A program made the translations under genes and the position numbers. Positions 1-8,252 of a stretch of DNA of 64,000 nucleotides are shown one piece after another. The notes below the pieces were generated by a model. It did no database searches, was not told where the DNA came from, and worked only from the letters and a program-made list of their open reading frames with translations. Origin of the DNA: Nocardia asteroides (GTDB lineage: Bacteria; Actinomycetota; Actinomycetes; Mycobacteriales; Mycobacteriaceae). Numbering within the stretch: position 1 is the stretch's first letter; every line of letters begins with the position of its first letter. The stretch covers positions 5,322,001 to 5,386,000 of the forward strand of contig NZ_LR134352.1 of assembly GCF_900637185.1 (NCBI RefSeq), read 5' to 3'.

Positions 1-216
1 CCGCCACACCAGAGGCACCATCACCAGGGCGCCCAGGCCGCCGACGACGAAACCCCATTTGAACCCACCGACCATGGCGCTGATCAGGGCCGCGATCACC
101 ACGACGAAACCGATCACGGTCTCTTCCCAGCGCAGGCCGAAAAGGCCCGCGCTGCGCGGCTTCTGCCACAGCCCGTACGAGCGCCGCTCGTAGGTGTCGG
201 TCGAGGTGGTCGTCAT
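1..216 (-). CDS. SCO6880-like membrane protein, C-terminus cut by window edge
   Basis: Only the first 72 codons are present; the gene runs off the left edge. The ATG at 216 overlaps the stop of the upstream gene by 4 bases (ATGA). The start of the protein has YGLWQKPRSAGLFGLRWEET followed by two hydrophobic stretches (about residues 34-48 and 52-70). A YG-W--PRSAGLFGL start with paired helices is typical of the SCO6880 family, membrane proteins found beside VirB4-type ATPases in actinobacterial conjugation-like clusters. It is the last visible gene of the leftward operon that starts near 6347. The VirB4-like ATPase expected further left is not visible. The family assignment is recognition from memory and fits the neighbours. 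Confidence 0.7.
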   Translation of the reverse strand, partial: MTTTSTDTYERRSYGLWQKPRSAGLFGLRWEETVIGFVVVIAALISAMVGGFKWGFVVGGLGALVMVPLVWR

Positions 217-1658
217 CGCGGGATCGTGCTCCTGCCGAGGTCGGGTGAACGATTCGCCCAGCGGTCACCGGCGAGGTCGCCCGCCGCCTGGTCGGCCCTG
301 CTCGCGCTGCCTGCCGCCGCGCGCGCGGCGACCACGTTGCGGGCGGCGCCGGAGGGCACCGAACCCGAACTCGGTGCCGCGGGCGCGCCGCCACCGCCGC
401 GGGGCGGTGGGGTGGGCGCCGGGCCACGCGGGGCGCCGCCGCCCGTGCCGCCCGCGCCGGGACGCGGTCCCGCGCCGCCGCTGCCGAAGTAGCCCGCCGA
501 GCCGGGTGCCGCGGCGGGCCGGGTGGCGACCGCCTTGGTACCGATCGCGCCCAGCGCCATCGCGCCGACCGCGGTGCCACCGGCGACCATCAGACCGGAA
601 CCACCGGTGCCGACCGTCGCGACGGCGGGCGCGACCAGGCGCATCAGCGCGGGCAGCACGAACGCGACACTGCACAGCAGCACCAGCGCGACCAGCATCC
701 GCTGTGCCTGTTCACCTTCCGGCAGGCCGCCGGAGGTGGTGGTCTCGTCGACGTGGCCCGCGGTGGTGAACGCGATCATGTACACGATCGCCGCGACCGG
801 CTTGAACAGCATGAACGCGATGATCCAGCCGACCAGTTTCTGATAGGACTGTTTGCCGGTCCCGGTCGCCGAGGCGGCGGCGGCCAGCGGCAGCACGCCC
901 GCGGCGACCACCAGCAGACCCTGCCGCACGATGGCCAGCACGATCTGGGCGAGCGCGCCGAGCAGGCCGACGATCGCGATGATCAGCACCAGGCCGGGCG
1001 AGAACGCCTGCAGCTTGGAGGTCTTCACCATCAGCTCGGCCATGTTCTTGGCGTTGCCGCCGGTGGCGTCCTGGATGATCCACTCGGAGAACTTGTCCGA
1101 GGCCCGGGTGCCCGCCACGATCACCGCGCCGAGCATCCACGAACTGAACACCACGCGGGCGAACAACCGGAACGATTCGGCGGCCTCGCTGACCGCCGCC
1201 CCGCGTCTGGCCTCGGCCAAGCGGCCACCGGTGATGATCACCGAGGCGATCAGCAACAGCATCTGGATCTGATAGGTGTAGTCGTTGATCTTGGTGAACA
1301 GGGCGCCGGAGTCGCTCACCGCCTCGTTGGGCACCTTCATCCAGAAGGTCAGCGCCAGGATCAGCGCCTCACCGAGGCCCTTCATCAGCGAGTCGACCAC
1401 CTTGCCGAAGGTGGAGTCCCAGGCCTTGTCCTTGACCGCGGTGGCCGCGTCGCCCGGATGTGAGGCGGCGTTGCCGGCCTTGCACACCGCCGAGGCCGCG
1501 TCACCGAGCGAGATACCGGGAATGGCGACACTGTCGAGCGTGTCGTGCAGTTCGTTGCAGGCCTGGTCGAAGCCGTAGGTCTGGCCGTAGGCCACCGTCG
1601 GCGTCGCGATCATCACGGTGAAGATCACCGCGAAGATTGTGAGTATTCGCCTCAGCAT
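213..1658 (-). CDS. TrbL/VirB6-like polytopic membrane protein of a T4SS-like cluster
   Basis: 481 residues. A signal peptide (about 1-25) is followed by a Cys-containing segment and about six to eight hydrophobic helices between residues 94 and 373, then a Gly/Ala/Pro-rich disordered cytoplasmic tail (about 380-481). This layout matches the VirB6/TrbL inner-membrane channel family of type IV secretion systems, although these proteins share little sequence. The ATG at 1658 is chosen because GAGGGG lies 8 bases upstream and the signal peptide starts there; the frame stays open further upstream without a signal peptide. The gene overlaps the next gene (SCO6880-like) by 4 bases and lies 59 bases after the VirB8-like gene. 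The role as a channel component is inferred. Confidence 0.65.
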   Translation of the reverse strand: MLRRILTIFAVIFTVMIATPTVAYGQTYGFDQACNELHDTLDSVAIPGISLGDAASAVCKAGNAASHPGDAATAVKDKAWDSTFGKVVDSLMKGLGEALILALTFWMKVPNEAVSDSGALFTKINDYTYQIQMLLLIASVIITGGRLAEARRGAAVSEAAESFRLFARVVFSSWMLGAVIVAGTRASDKFSEWIIQDATGGNAKNMAELMVKTSKLQAFSPGLVLIIAIVGLLGALAQIVLAIVRQGLLVVAAGVLPLAAAASATGTGKQSYQKLVGWIIAFMLFKPVAAIVYMIAFTTAGHVDETTTSGGLPEGEQAQRMLVALVLLCSVAFVLPALMRLVAPAVATVGTGGSGLMVAGGTAVGAMALGAIGTKAVATRPAAAPGSAGYFGSGGAGPRPGAGGTGGGAPRGPAPTPPPRGGGGAPAAPSSGSVPSGAARNVVAARAAAGSASRADQAAGDLAGDRWANRSPDLGRSTIPR

Positions 1659-1717
1659 TGTTGGCACCCCTCGATGGTCCGCAGGGAATCGATCCGGGCT
1701 GTGCTGTACACCGATGC

Positions 1718-2530
1718 TCACCATTTCGTCCACCCCGCCAGCGTTTCCACGTACTCGGTCTGGGCGTTGGTCGTGGTCGACGGCTTGAGCCGCCAGTCGC
1801 CCTCGTCCCACACCACGATCATCCGCATGGCGGCATACAACTGCTTACCGTCGATCACCGGGCCGCGCGAGGCGAGTCGCACGATCGCCATGTCGTCGGC
1901 GTAATCGTCGATCTTGAACGCGTCGGAGGCCACGAAGTAGCGGGTCACCTTCTCCGGCTGCTGTTTCGGCAGCTTGTCGCTCGACCACGCCGAATCGTAG
2001 GCGGCCAGCTGCGCCGAGCTGGGCCGCACCTGGGTCAGGTACAGGGCGCGATCGGCGGGCCTGGCGCTGAGCCGGTAGGTGATCTGGGCGGCCGCCAGCG
2101 CCGCGCCCTGCGGCGTCCGCGCGAAGCCGACCGCGCGGCCGTCCTCGATCCGTTCCGGCCCGTCGGAGGTGGAGAACGGCACCGAGGCGCCGTAGACCCG
2201 TTGCCAGCCGTGCGGTTTGGCGGTGCCCTCCGGCGCCGCGGTGAGCCAGTCCGAGTCCGCCGGGGTGCGCCGGGTGGTGGGATCCTGGGCCAGCGGCTGG
2301 CCCGCCGGATTGTTCGGTATGTCGATGCGCCGGCCCAGCAGGTCCACCTCGGGGTCGGCGAAGCCGGTGCCGCCGACGGCCTGCGCGGGCGGCGGTGCGT
2401 CGTCGACCTCGGGATCACCGCTGGTGAAGTACACGACCGCGCCGACGACCAGGATCAGCGCCAGCAGGGCACCCGAGGCGATCATGCCGAAAGAAGCGCG
2501 GTCGCGCGCGCCCGGCTCCTTCACGCTCAC
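1718..2530 (-). CDS. Membrane-anchored conserved protein, VirB8/TcpC-like in architecture
   Basis: 270 residues with a short cytoplasmic N-terminus, one transmembrane helix (about 13-35) and a large extracytoplasmic part. The C-terminal 160 residues carry a pattern shared with the neighbouring lipoprotein: a GP...A-GF-R/S-P-GAALAA segment, RLS--P, and a terminal V-W--GDWRL motif. One helix plus a compact outer domain is the layout of VirB8/TcpC scaffolds, whose outer domain is NTF2-like; the fold here is inferred, not shown. The GTG start overlaps the stop of the lipoprotein gene by 4 bases, so the two are translationally coupled. Exact biochemical role unknown. Confidence 0.6.
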   Translation of the reverse strand: MSVKEPGARDRASFGMIASGALLALILVVGAVVYFTSGDPEVDDAPPPAQAVGGTGFADPEVDLLGRRIDIPNNPAGQPLAQDPTTRRTPADSDWLTAAPEGTAKPHGWQRVYGASVPFSTSDGPERIEDGRAVGFARTPQGAALAAAQITYRLSARPADRALYLTQVRPSSAQLAAYDSAWSSDKLPKQQPEKVTRYFVASDAFKIDDYADDMAIVRLASRGPVIDGKQLYAAMRMIVVWDEGDWRLKPSTTTNAQTEYVETLAGWTKW

Positions 2531-3132
2531 TGCGGTGCCTCCAATGTCACGATGTCGGTGGGTAGTTCGTCGATCGCGTCGACGGGTCGGTCGGTGGACA
2601 GCGGATCGGGTAACTGCAGACGCCAGTCTCCGCCGTACCAGCCGACCGTCGTGTGGTTCACGGCGCGTGAGCTGTCCGAATATTCGGTGTAGACGTCGAT
2701 ACGGGACTGTTCGTCACGGTATTCGGTGATTTTGTAACCCAACAATCTCGGCGCGTACTCCGGTGCGGCGGGCCCGGTGATCGACAGCTGGACGCGGTTG
2801 ATCGCCCATTCGTCGCGTGCCTGGCCCGGCACCACTTCCTGATTCACCACGGTGGCCCACTGGTTGTCGGGCGCGACCGACAACCGGATGGTGTGGGTCA
2901 GCGCCGCCAGCCCGGCCCCGCGCGGGGAATGCTCGAAACCCGTCGCGGCGCCCTGGGCCACCGTCGCCGGTCCCTGGTCGGTCTGGGGCAGCGCGATGCC
3001 CTGGTAGTCCTGCCAGCGCACCCCGGTCGGGGCGGCCGACAGGTCCTGGCCCGCATCGTCGCCGCCGCAGCCCACCGCAGCGGCGAGCAAGGCGATCCCG
3101 ACCGCGACCGGTCGTGTCACTGTGGAATTCAT
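2527..3132 (-). CDS. Lipoprotein paralogous to the adjacent VirB8-like protein
   Basis: 201 residues. The N-terminus is a type II signal peptide ending in LLAAAVGCGG, so the mature protein should be lipidated on Cys at about residue 22. The body resembles the next gene product: GP--VAQGAATGF-HSPRGAGLAA, RLSVAPDNQW and a closing GWYGGDWRLQLP. The two genes look like an old tandem duplication in which one copy kept a membrane helix and the other became a lipoprotein. The ATG at 3132 is preferred over the in-frame GTG at 3153 because it gives a normal lipoprotein signal. Probably an outer-face component of the secretion apparatus; function not established. Confidence 0.6.
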   Translation of the reverse strand: MNSTVTRPVAVGIALLAAAVGCGGDDAGQDLSAAPTGVRWQDYQGIALPQTDQGPATVAQGAATGFEHSPRGAGLAALTHTIRLSVAPDNQWATVVNQEVVPGQARDEWAINRVQLSITGPAAPEYAPRLLGYKITEYRDEQSRIDVYTEYSDSSRAVNHTTVGWYGGDWRLQLPDPLSTDRPVDAIDELPTDIVTLEAPQ

Positions 3133-3157
3133 CCGCAGATCTTTTCCGTCCACACCC

Positions 3158-3412
3158 TCACGCCGGCAGGAACGCCAGCGCGATCGCGGATGCGGTACTG
3201 GCGACCGAGGCGCCGATCAGGCTCATCAGCACACCGTGCGAGGCGTCGTTGACGGCCAGGTCGGAGCGGAACGCGATCCACAACCGTCCCGCCGACAGGA
3301 TCATCCAGGCCAGGCACGACAGCAGGACGAACCAGAGCAGCCAGTTGAGCAGCTGCATCATCGGCGCCAGCACCTCGGCCGGCATCTGCTTGTAGGCGAA
3401 CACGGTGATCAC
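3158..3412 (-). CDS. Small two-helix membrane protein, VirB2/TrbC-like (copy 2)
   Basis: 84 residues: an N-terminal amphipathic segment, a first helix around residues 20-42 (LNWLLWFVLLSCLAWMI), a short loop with basic residues, and a second helix around 60-83. The GTG start overlaps the preceding gene by 4 bases (GTGA). The helix pattern and the WFVLLS motif match the gene just upstream, so the two are paralogues. Size and topology match pilin-like subunits of the VirB2/TrbC type, but the family is too variable to prove by eye. Confidence 0.55.
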   Translation of the reverse strand: MITVFAYKQMPAEVLAPMMQLLNWLLWFVLLSCLAWMILSAGRLWIAFRSDLAVNDASHGVLMSLIGASVASTASAIALAFLPA

Positions 3413-3705
3413 GTACCGATGACCGCGTTCATGATGGTGCCCGCGCTGGTCGCGACGACGCCGCCGATCATCGCGCCCGCGACCATCTTCGGCGATTCGA
3501 GGCCGCCGCCGGTCCAGCGCTCCCAGGCGAACTTGCCGCCGGCGTAGGTGATGCCGCAGATACCCGACAGCAGCACGAACCAGGTGAGGTAGCGCACCAG
3601 CTGCAGGATCTTCTCCGACCCGGGGGGAGCTTCCGGCGTCGGATTACCCACCTGGGCCAGGACAGTGCCGTACGTGTCCTGCACGGCGAGGAGGATCATG
3701 CTCAT
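3409..3705 (-). CDS. Small two-helix membrane protein, VirB2/TrbC-like (copy 1)
   Basis: 98 residues: a short leader, helix 1 at about 37-57 (YLTWFVLLSGICGITYAGG), a polar loop with FAWERW, and helix 2 at about 74-95 (MVAGAMIGGVVATSAGTIMN). The ATG at 3705 has GAGAAAGG 7 bases upstream; a longer open frame to 4035 is arginine-rich shadow sequence. It overlaps its paralogue downstream by 4 bases. The two-helix topology fits VirB2/TrbC pilin-like subunits. The 94 bases between this gene and the DUF6668-like gene contain no further gene. Confidence 0.55.
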   Translation of the reverse strand: MSMILLAVQDTYGTVLAQVGNPTPEAPPGSEKILQLVRYLTWFVLLSGICGITYAGGKFAWERWTGGGLESPKMVAGAMIGGVVATSAGTIMNAVIGT

Positions 3706-3799
3706 CGGGTGCCTTTCTCCCACTGTAAAGGTGTTGTGCCACAAACACTTCGACGCCGACACACGTTTGTACACCACCGGCGGCCGGACCGCCCGGTGA

Positions 3800-4444
3800 T
3801 CATCGGTGGTCCTCCCCCGGCAGGGGCGAGCCGAGGCTCGCGCGAATCGCGCCCACCAGTTCGATCCCGAGCTCACCGATCTCGGTGGGTACCTCGTCGA
3901 GCGGATCGACGCGGCGTTTCCGGGGCGCCACCTCGTCGCCCGGCGACCAGACCGGCAGCGCCGCCGACTCGACGAGCGTCCACTCCTCGATCCACGGCAC
4001 CTGCCAGACGTGCCCGGCGAGCGAGCCGACCACATCGCGGTAGCGGCGGATCTCCGGTGGCACCCGGCCGGGGCGCGCGGCGACGGTGATCAACCCGAGC
4101 ATCAGCGACGGGCCCGCCAGGTTCGCGTGGTGCTGGCGCAGCAGGTCGTGCGCGCGGGTGAGACCGGAGATGGTCTCCCTGGCGACCAGCACGACATACG
4201 GCGACTCCCGGTCGAACACCCCGGGCCACCGGCCGCGGGCGTCGGCGGCGGGTGCGAGCACGTGCGCGAGCGTGGTGGCGCCCGCGCCACCGTGCACGCC
4301 GAGCAGCCAGATCAGCGGGGCCCGGCCCACTCCGGGCACCGGCCGTTCCCAGATCGGGGCGCGCAGCGATTCAGCAGGCGCGACGACCCCGATTCCGGGG
4401 GTTGCCGGTTCCCGGCGACGACGAAGATTCATAGCGGCCGTCAT
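3800..4444 (-). CDS. DUF6668-like protein with P-loop-like motif
   Basis: 214 residues. After a basic N-terminus there is IWLLGVHGGAGATTLAHVL (about residues 45-63), a Walker-A-like loop lacking the usual GKT lysine, followed by an alternating hydrophobic core (VVLVARETISGL, LMLGLITVAARPGR) and PWIEEW. This is the pattern I recognise as the DUF6668 family, found next to conjugation-like genes in Streptomyces and relatives. The ATG overlaps the stop of the MinD-like gene (ATGA), so the two are likely made together; both may be remote ParA/MinD-type proteins. No catalytic function can be assigned. Confidence 0.6.
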   Translation of the reverse strand: MTAAMNLRRRREPATPGIGVVAPAESLRAPIWERPVPGVGRAPLIWLLGVHGGAGATTLAHVLAPAADARGRWPGVFDRESPYVVLVARETISGLTRAHDLLRQHHANLAGPSLMLGLITVAARPGRVPPEIRRYRDVVGSLAGHVWQVPWIEEWTLVESAALPVWSPGDEVAPRKRRVDPLDEVPTEIGELGIELVGAIRASLGSPLPGEDHR

Positions 4445-5286
4445 GATGCCACCCCCGCGAGCAACCGCCCATATGCTGCGCGCGTCGCTTCGGCGAGCTC
4501 GCTGTGCCGGACCAGTTCTCCGCGCGCCAGATGCGGGTCGTACGGGATCTCCACGACCTCGCGCACCCAGCCCGACAGATGTTCACGCAAATGCTCGGCT
4601 ACGCGCGAGTCGTCGTGCGAATACTGGTGCGAGACAACGATGGTGGTGTCGGCGACCACCCCGGCCCCTTCGTCGCCGTAGTGGTCGTCGAGCCATTCCA
4701 GGGTCACCCGCAACCGATTGGCCGCGTCGACGCGCGCCGGAATGGCCAGCACGAGGGCGATCTCGGCATCGTCGAGCAGCGGCCGCAGTTGCCGTCCGGC
4801 AATCGGGTTGCCGCCGTCGTAGACCCCGGTGTACCCGCCGGTGTCCAACGCCCGGGCGACAGTGAGATATGTCGCGCGCCGCCGCAGCGGGGTCGCGTCG
4901 CGCCAGAGCAGTCCGAAGCCGGAGGTGGAGCGCGACAGGCACTCCTCGAGCGGGGCCGGTTCGTCGTCGCCCCGGCCGTAGACCCACGACTGCAGATTCA
5001 CCGGGTGCAGGTGCTTGTCGGCGCCGCGCAGGGCCAGATCGCTGCCCGCCGCGGTGGCGTCGACGGCCACCGTCGCCGCGCCCTCGCCTGCCAGTTCCGC
5101 GGCGAGACCGAGCACGGTCGTCGTGGTGCCCGCACCGCCGCAGCCACCTACGACGAGGATCGGCCTGCGGCCACCGTCGCCGCCACGGCGCCGCAACCGC
5201 ACCACCGGAGCCGGATCACGCGCCACCTCGGCCGACGCCTCGCCCTGGGGCGCGTCGTCGAGCCATCGGCTCCAGTCGTCTGTCAT
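4441..5286 (-). CDS. MinD/ParA-like ATPase
   Basis: 281 residues. After about 40 residues of charged leader comes ILVVGGCGGAGTTTTVLGLA (about 43-62), a deviant Walker A loop of the ParA/MinD/Mrp type in which the signature lysine is replaced by alanine (GGAGTTT). VAVDATAAGSDLALR follows in the place of the switch segment. Later blocks (YTGVYDGGN, IALVLAIPARVDAANRL, TTIVVSHQYS) fit the ParA-like fold. The ATG at 5286 is chosen because the frame upstream is arginine-rich shadow. It sits 11 bases after the TM gene and overlaps the DUF6668-like gene. A cytoplasmic energising or positioning role in the secretion system is inferred. Confidence 0.65.
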   Translation of the reverse strand: MTDDWSRWLDDAPQGEASAEVARDPAPVVRLRRRGGDGGRRPILVVGGCGGAGTTTTVLGLAAELAGEGAATVAVDATAAGSDLALRGADKHLHPVNLQSWVYGRGDDEPAPLEECLSRSTSGFGLLWRDATPLRRRATYLTVARALDTGGYTGVYDGGNPIAGRQLRPLLDDAEIALVLAIPARVDAANRLRVTLEWLDDHYGDEGAGVVADTTIVVSHQYSHDDSRVAEHLREHLSGWVREVVEIPYDPHLARGELVRHSELAEATRAAYGRLLAGVAS

Positions 5287-5297
5287 CGCTTCGCTCC

Positions 5298-6347
5298 TTA
5301 CCCTGCCGCGATGCCCGTGATGAGCGTGCGATCGCCGACCAGCGCTGTCCGCACCGACTGCTTGGTGTAGGTGGCCGGTGCGCCCGCGGGCCGGAACTCG
5401 GTGACCTCCACCGTGAACCGGTCGTCGGCGACGGTGGTGATCCGCACGCAGTGGGTGGTCCCCACCGGGATGGAGTCGATACCGCGCTGGATCACGGCGG
5501 CGGGCGGGACCACGGCCTCGGGAGCGACGACGGCTCTGGCCGACTCGCCCGACCGGTCCACGTAATAGGCGTACTGGAAGGCGAGGACGGCGTCCGGCCC
5601 GGAGCCGGTGCCGCCCGCCTCGGCGCTGCGCACGACCGTGTCGGTGCGTTCGGTCGGGCACGCGCCGGTCTGGTCGGAGGTCAGGTTGCCCGCCGTGAAG
5701 TGCAGTGGCGCCGCGTGCCTGGCGGTGTCGCCACCGCCGCGGCCGAACAGCAGGAAGAACACCCCGGTGGCCGCGAGGACCAGCACGAGGACCGACACGG
5801 CGAGCACGATCCAGGTGCGGTTGCGGTCGCGCGAGCGCAACGCGCCCGACGGCTCGAGCACCCTGGCCTCGTCGTAGTCGTCGGCCGCGGCCTCGGGCCA
5901 GGGGAACTGGACCAGTTCGGCGTCGTAGTCGTCGTCGGGGCCGGGCGCGGGCTCGGCGACCCAGTCCGACCAGCCGCCGGTGAATTCGCTGCGCCGCGCG
6001 GCCAGTTCGGCGGGCGGCGCGGGCGCGGGTTCCGGATCGGGCTCGGCCGGGTACGGCCGGACCGCGTACGGGCGCTCGAGGTCGCCCGCGACGCCGTAGT
6101 AGTCGTCGGGGCGCTCGGCGGCGGTGTCGTCGGGAGCGGGTCCCGGCACGCTGTCCGGCGCGGGCCCGGTGGGCTCGGTGGCCGGTGCGGCGGTCGGGGC
6201 GCGCTCGGGGCGCTGCGAATATCGGGCGGGACCGTCGTCCTCGCCCGCCGCCGGTTCGGCGGTGTCCTGGCGCGCAGGGTCGGCTGCGTCGGATTCCGGT
6301 TCCAGCGCCGAATACCAGCGCGACAGTTCGTTGTACGACTTCAACAT
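5298..6347 (-). CDS. Single-pass membrane protein with acidic N-terminal domain (T4SS cluster)
   Basis: 349 residues. Residues 1-170 are an acidic, Pro/Ala-rich low-complexity cytoplasmic region. A transmembrane helix lies at about 179-201, and residues 205-349 form an extracytoplasmic domain with two cysteines (GACPTERT and THCVRI) that could form a disulphide, and FQYAYYVDRS. The ATG at 6347 has a strong GGAAAGGGGG site directly upstream. It is the first gene of the leftward operon, 11 bases before the MinD-like gene. No family could be named with confidence; similar single-pass proteins accompany SCO6880-type clusters. Confidence 0.6.
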   Translation of the reverse strand: MLKSYNELSRWYSALEPESDAADPARQDTAEPAAGEDDGPARYSQRPERAPTAAPATEPTGPAPDSVPGPAPDDTAAERPDDYYGVAGDLERPYAVRPYPAEPDPEPAPAPPAELAARRSEFTGGWSDWVAEPAPGPDDDYDAELVQFPWPEAAADDYDEARVLEPSGALRSRDRNRTWIVLAVSVLVLVLAATGVFFLLFGRGGGDTARHAAPLHFTAGNLTSDQTGACPTERTDTVVRSAEAGGTGSGPDAVLAFQYAYYVDRSGESARAVVAPEAVVPPAAVIQRGIDSIPVGTTHCVRITTVADDRFTVEVTEFRPAGAPATYTKQSVRTALVGDRTLITGIAAG

Positions 6348-6402
6348 TTCCCCCTTTCCGCGGCGCCGGGCACAAGCATTCGCATGACAGACCTCTCGGT
6401 GA

Positions 6403-8043
6403 TCAGTTCACAGAGAACGGGCGGGTGGTGGGAGCGGTGGTTCCGGGTAACGCGGCAGGCGGAGTCGTCGCGCCGCCGGATGAGGCGCCATCGGCTCCTG
6501 TCCCGAACGGAAATTGTCCCCCACCCGAGGGCACGGGTGTCCTCGACGCGCCGGTCGGGCTGGTGAAGATTCCGTTGCCGCGCTGGTCGGACCCCCCGAC
6601 CGGGACCGCGCCCCGGCCGGAGACGGTGGCCGCGTCGCGCGCGACCGCGGCGAACCAGTCGGCCACGTACTGCGTCGGCGTCGCGCCCTGCGCGCCGACG
6701 GCCATGCGCGAGTAGGCATCGTGGCGCTGGGTGGTGTCCCAGTAGCGCACCCAGGTGGTGACGTCGAGCAGTTCGGCGTTGTCGGTGATGTTCTGCTGCA
6801 CCGCGGTGAACGCTTCGTTGACCAGCCGCACACCGGTGGTCGGCGGCACCAGCTGCGGCACCGCGCCGGCCAGTTTCGTCCCGAGGACGGTGAGGCCGAC
6901 CAGCGGATTCGACAGTGTCGCGGTGGCCAGTTCGGCGATGCTCGCCGGGTTGATGACGGTCTTGACCACCGTGGCCACGGCATTGAGCCCGATCATCCCG
7001 ACCCGCAGCAGCGCCTGGAAGGCGGCGTTCACGTCGAGCTGGGTGCGTGGGTCGGCGGCGTCGGCGATGCGCTCGGAGATCGACTTCTTCGGCGAGATCG
7101 ACAGATCGGCGAGCGTGCTGCCGGAGATGTCCTCCTGGACGACCGTGGTCGCGGTCTTGATGGAGGTGTAGGCCAGGGCCTGGGCGATGGAGACCAGCGA
7201 ACCGATCGGGTCGCCGCCGGACAGTTTCACCTGGCCGACGAGATTGGTCACCGCGCGCAGCAGCGGCGCTCCCGCCGGCGCGTCGCAGGCCAGATCACCT
7301 GTCGCGCAGAAGCTTGCGACCCGGCCGGTGAGGGTGCCGAAATCGGTGGGCCGGTCGCTGCCGGTGCCGAGTCCGCCGCCGGGGGCCACGGCCTGGCGGA
7401 CCGCGGCGATGTCGGACAGCGCGTCGCCGGAGGTGCCGGGCGCCGTGGCGGGCGCGGTGAGGTCGGGCGCGCCGGGGAACAGCGGCGCGTTCGTCCCCCG
7501 CGTGGGGTCGGCGAACAGGGCGACGGCGGCGACCTTGTCGGCCGCGACCACACCGCGATTGGCGCCCACCTCCTGGGCGAACAGCGAGGCCACATGGGCA
7601 CCTTGGGAATACCCGACCACCGCGAGCCGGGAGTCCGGGCAGCGCTGGGCGACCTGACCGGCCATCGACCGCAGCCGCGCGAGCCCGCCCGCGACGGACT
7701 CGGTGTAGGGCACCGCGCCTCCCGGCACCGCGCCGCCGAATCCCGCCTCGTAGGGCACGTAGGCCCGGTCGACGAGTCCCGGTTCGGCGGCCTTGGCCAG
7801 CAGCGGCCGGAAGACGGTCGAGAGCATGCCGGTGTCGGTGGTGGGGGCGGCGTCCGGGGAGGACTCCCCCGTGCCCTGAATCCCCAACGCGTACAGCGCT
7901 GGACAGGCCGCGATCGGCACCTGCGTGGACGGCGCCGATTCCTCGGCGGTGGCCACGCCTGCCGATACCGACCCCAAAGCGACGGCGAACGCGAGCATCG
8001 TCCCCGTGAGTCGTGTCGAGCACCGAGCCATATCGATCCGCAT
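6403..8043 (-). CDS. Secreted cutinase-family serine esterase, unusually long
   Basis: 546 residues with a Sec signal peptide (cleavage after about residue 33, GVATAEES). The alpha/beta-hydrolase core starts at CPALYALGIQGTGESSP and has the nucleophile motif GYSQG with Ser146, followed by FADPTRG and a CATGDLAC segment as in the Asp-containing loop of cutinases. Typical cutinases are 200-250 residues; here about 250 further residues follow, with hydrophobic segments and a Pro/Thr/Gly-rich tail. The catalytic His is not obvious. Starts at 8043 or 8031 (MARCS) are both possible. The gene lies between rel and the T4SS-like operon on the same strand; the hairpin at 8206-8243 separates it from rel, so it probably has its own promoter in 8044-8205. 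Confidence 0.75.
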   Translation of the reverse strand: MRIDMARCSTRLTGTMLAFAVALGSVSAGVATAEESAPSTQVPIAACPALYALGIQGTGESSPDAAPTTDTGMLSTVFRPLLAKAAEPGLVDRAYVPYEAGFGGAVPGGAVPYTESVAGGLARLRSMAGQVAQRCPDSRLAVVGYSQGAHVASLFAQEVGANRGVVAADKVAAVALFADPTRGTNAPLFPGAPDLTAPATAPGTSGDALSDIAAVRQAVAPGGGLGTGSDRPTDFGTLTGRVASFCATGDLACDAPAGAPLLRAVTNLVGQVKLSGGDPIGSLVSIAQALAYTSIKTATTVVQEDISGSTLADLSISPKKSISERIADAADPRTQLDVNAAFQALLRVGMIGLNAVATVVKTVINPASIAELATATLSNPLVGLTVLGTKLAGAVPQLVPPTTGVRLVNEAFTAVQQNITDNAELLDVTTWVRYWDTTQRHDAYSRMAVGAQGATPTQYVADWFAAVARDAATVSGRGAVPVGGSDQRGNGIFTSPTGASRTPVPSGGGQFPFGTGADGASSGGATTPPAALPGTTAPTTRPFSVN

Positions 8044-8205
8044 CACAGTCCGTTTCGGCTGACCAGTGGAGCGTTGAAACGCAGTAAACCGTAACAGATT
8101 CCGTGACCCCGAATCCCTGCCCAAACATGCCCTTTCGCTGCCACCGGCAAACCTCTTCGGACCAGCAATCTTCTGGCGATCAGCGGGCGTGCGGTGGGTA
8201 CACAG

Positions 8206-8243
8206 CGGCCCGGGCACTCTCGCGAACGAGAGTGCCCGGGCCG
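8206..8243 (-). terminator. Strong hairpin terminator downstream of rel
   Basis: A perfect 17-base-pair inverted repeat (8206-8222 and 8227-8243) with a CGAA tetraloop lies 9 bases after the rel stop codon. There is no long U-tract, as is usual for actinobacterial I-shaped terminators. It should separate rel from the cutinase-like gene. Confidence 0.85.
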
Positions 8244-8252
8244 TGGTTCGGA

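Noticed and set aside
1..6347. Calling the T4SS-like cluster an integrative conjugative element
   Set aside because: No integrase, relaxase, excisionase or att repeat is visible in the window.
4441..6375. 644-residue reading of the MinD-like gene
   Set aside because: The first 363 residues are Arg-rich shadow of the upstream TM gene; the true start is ATG 5286.
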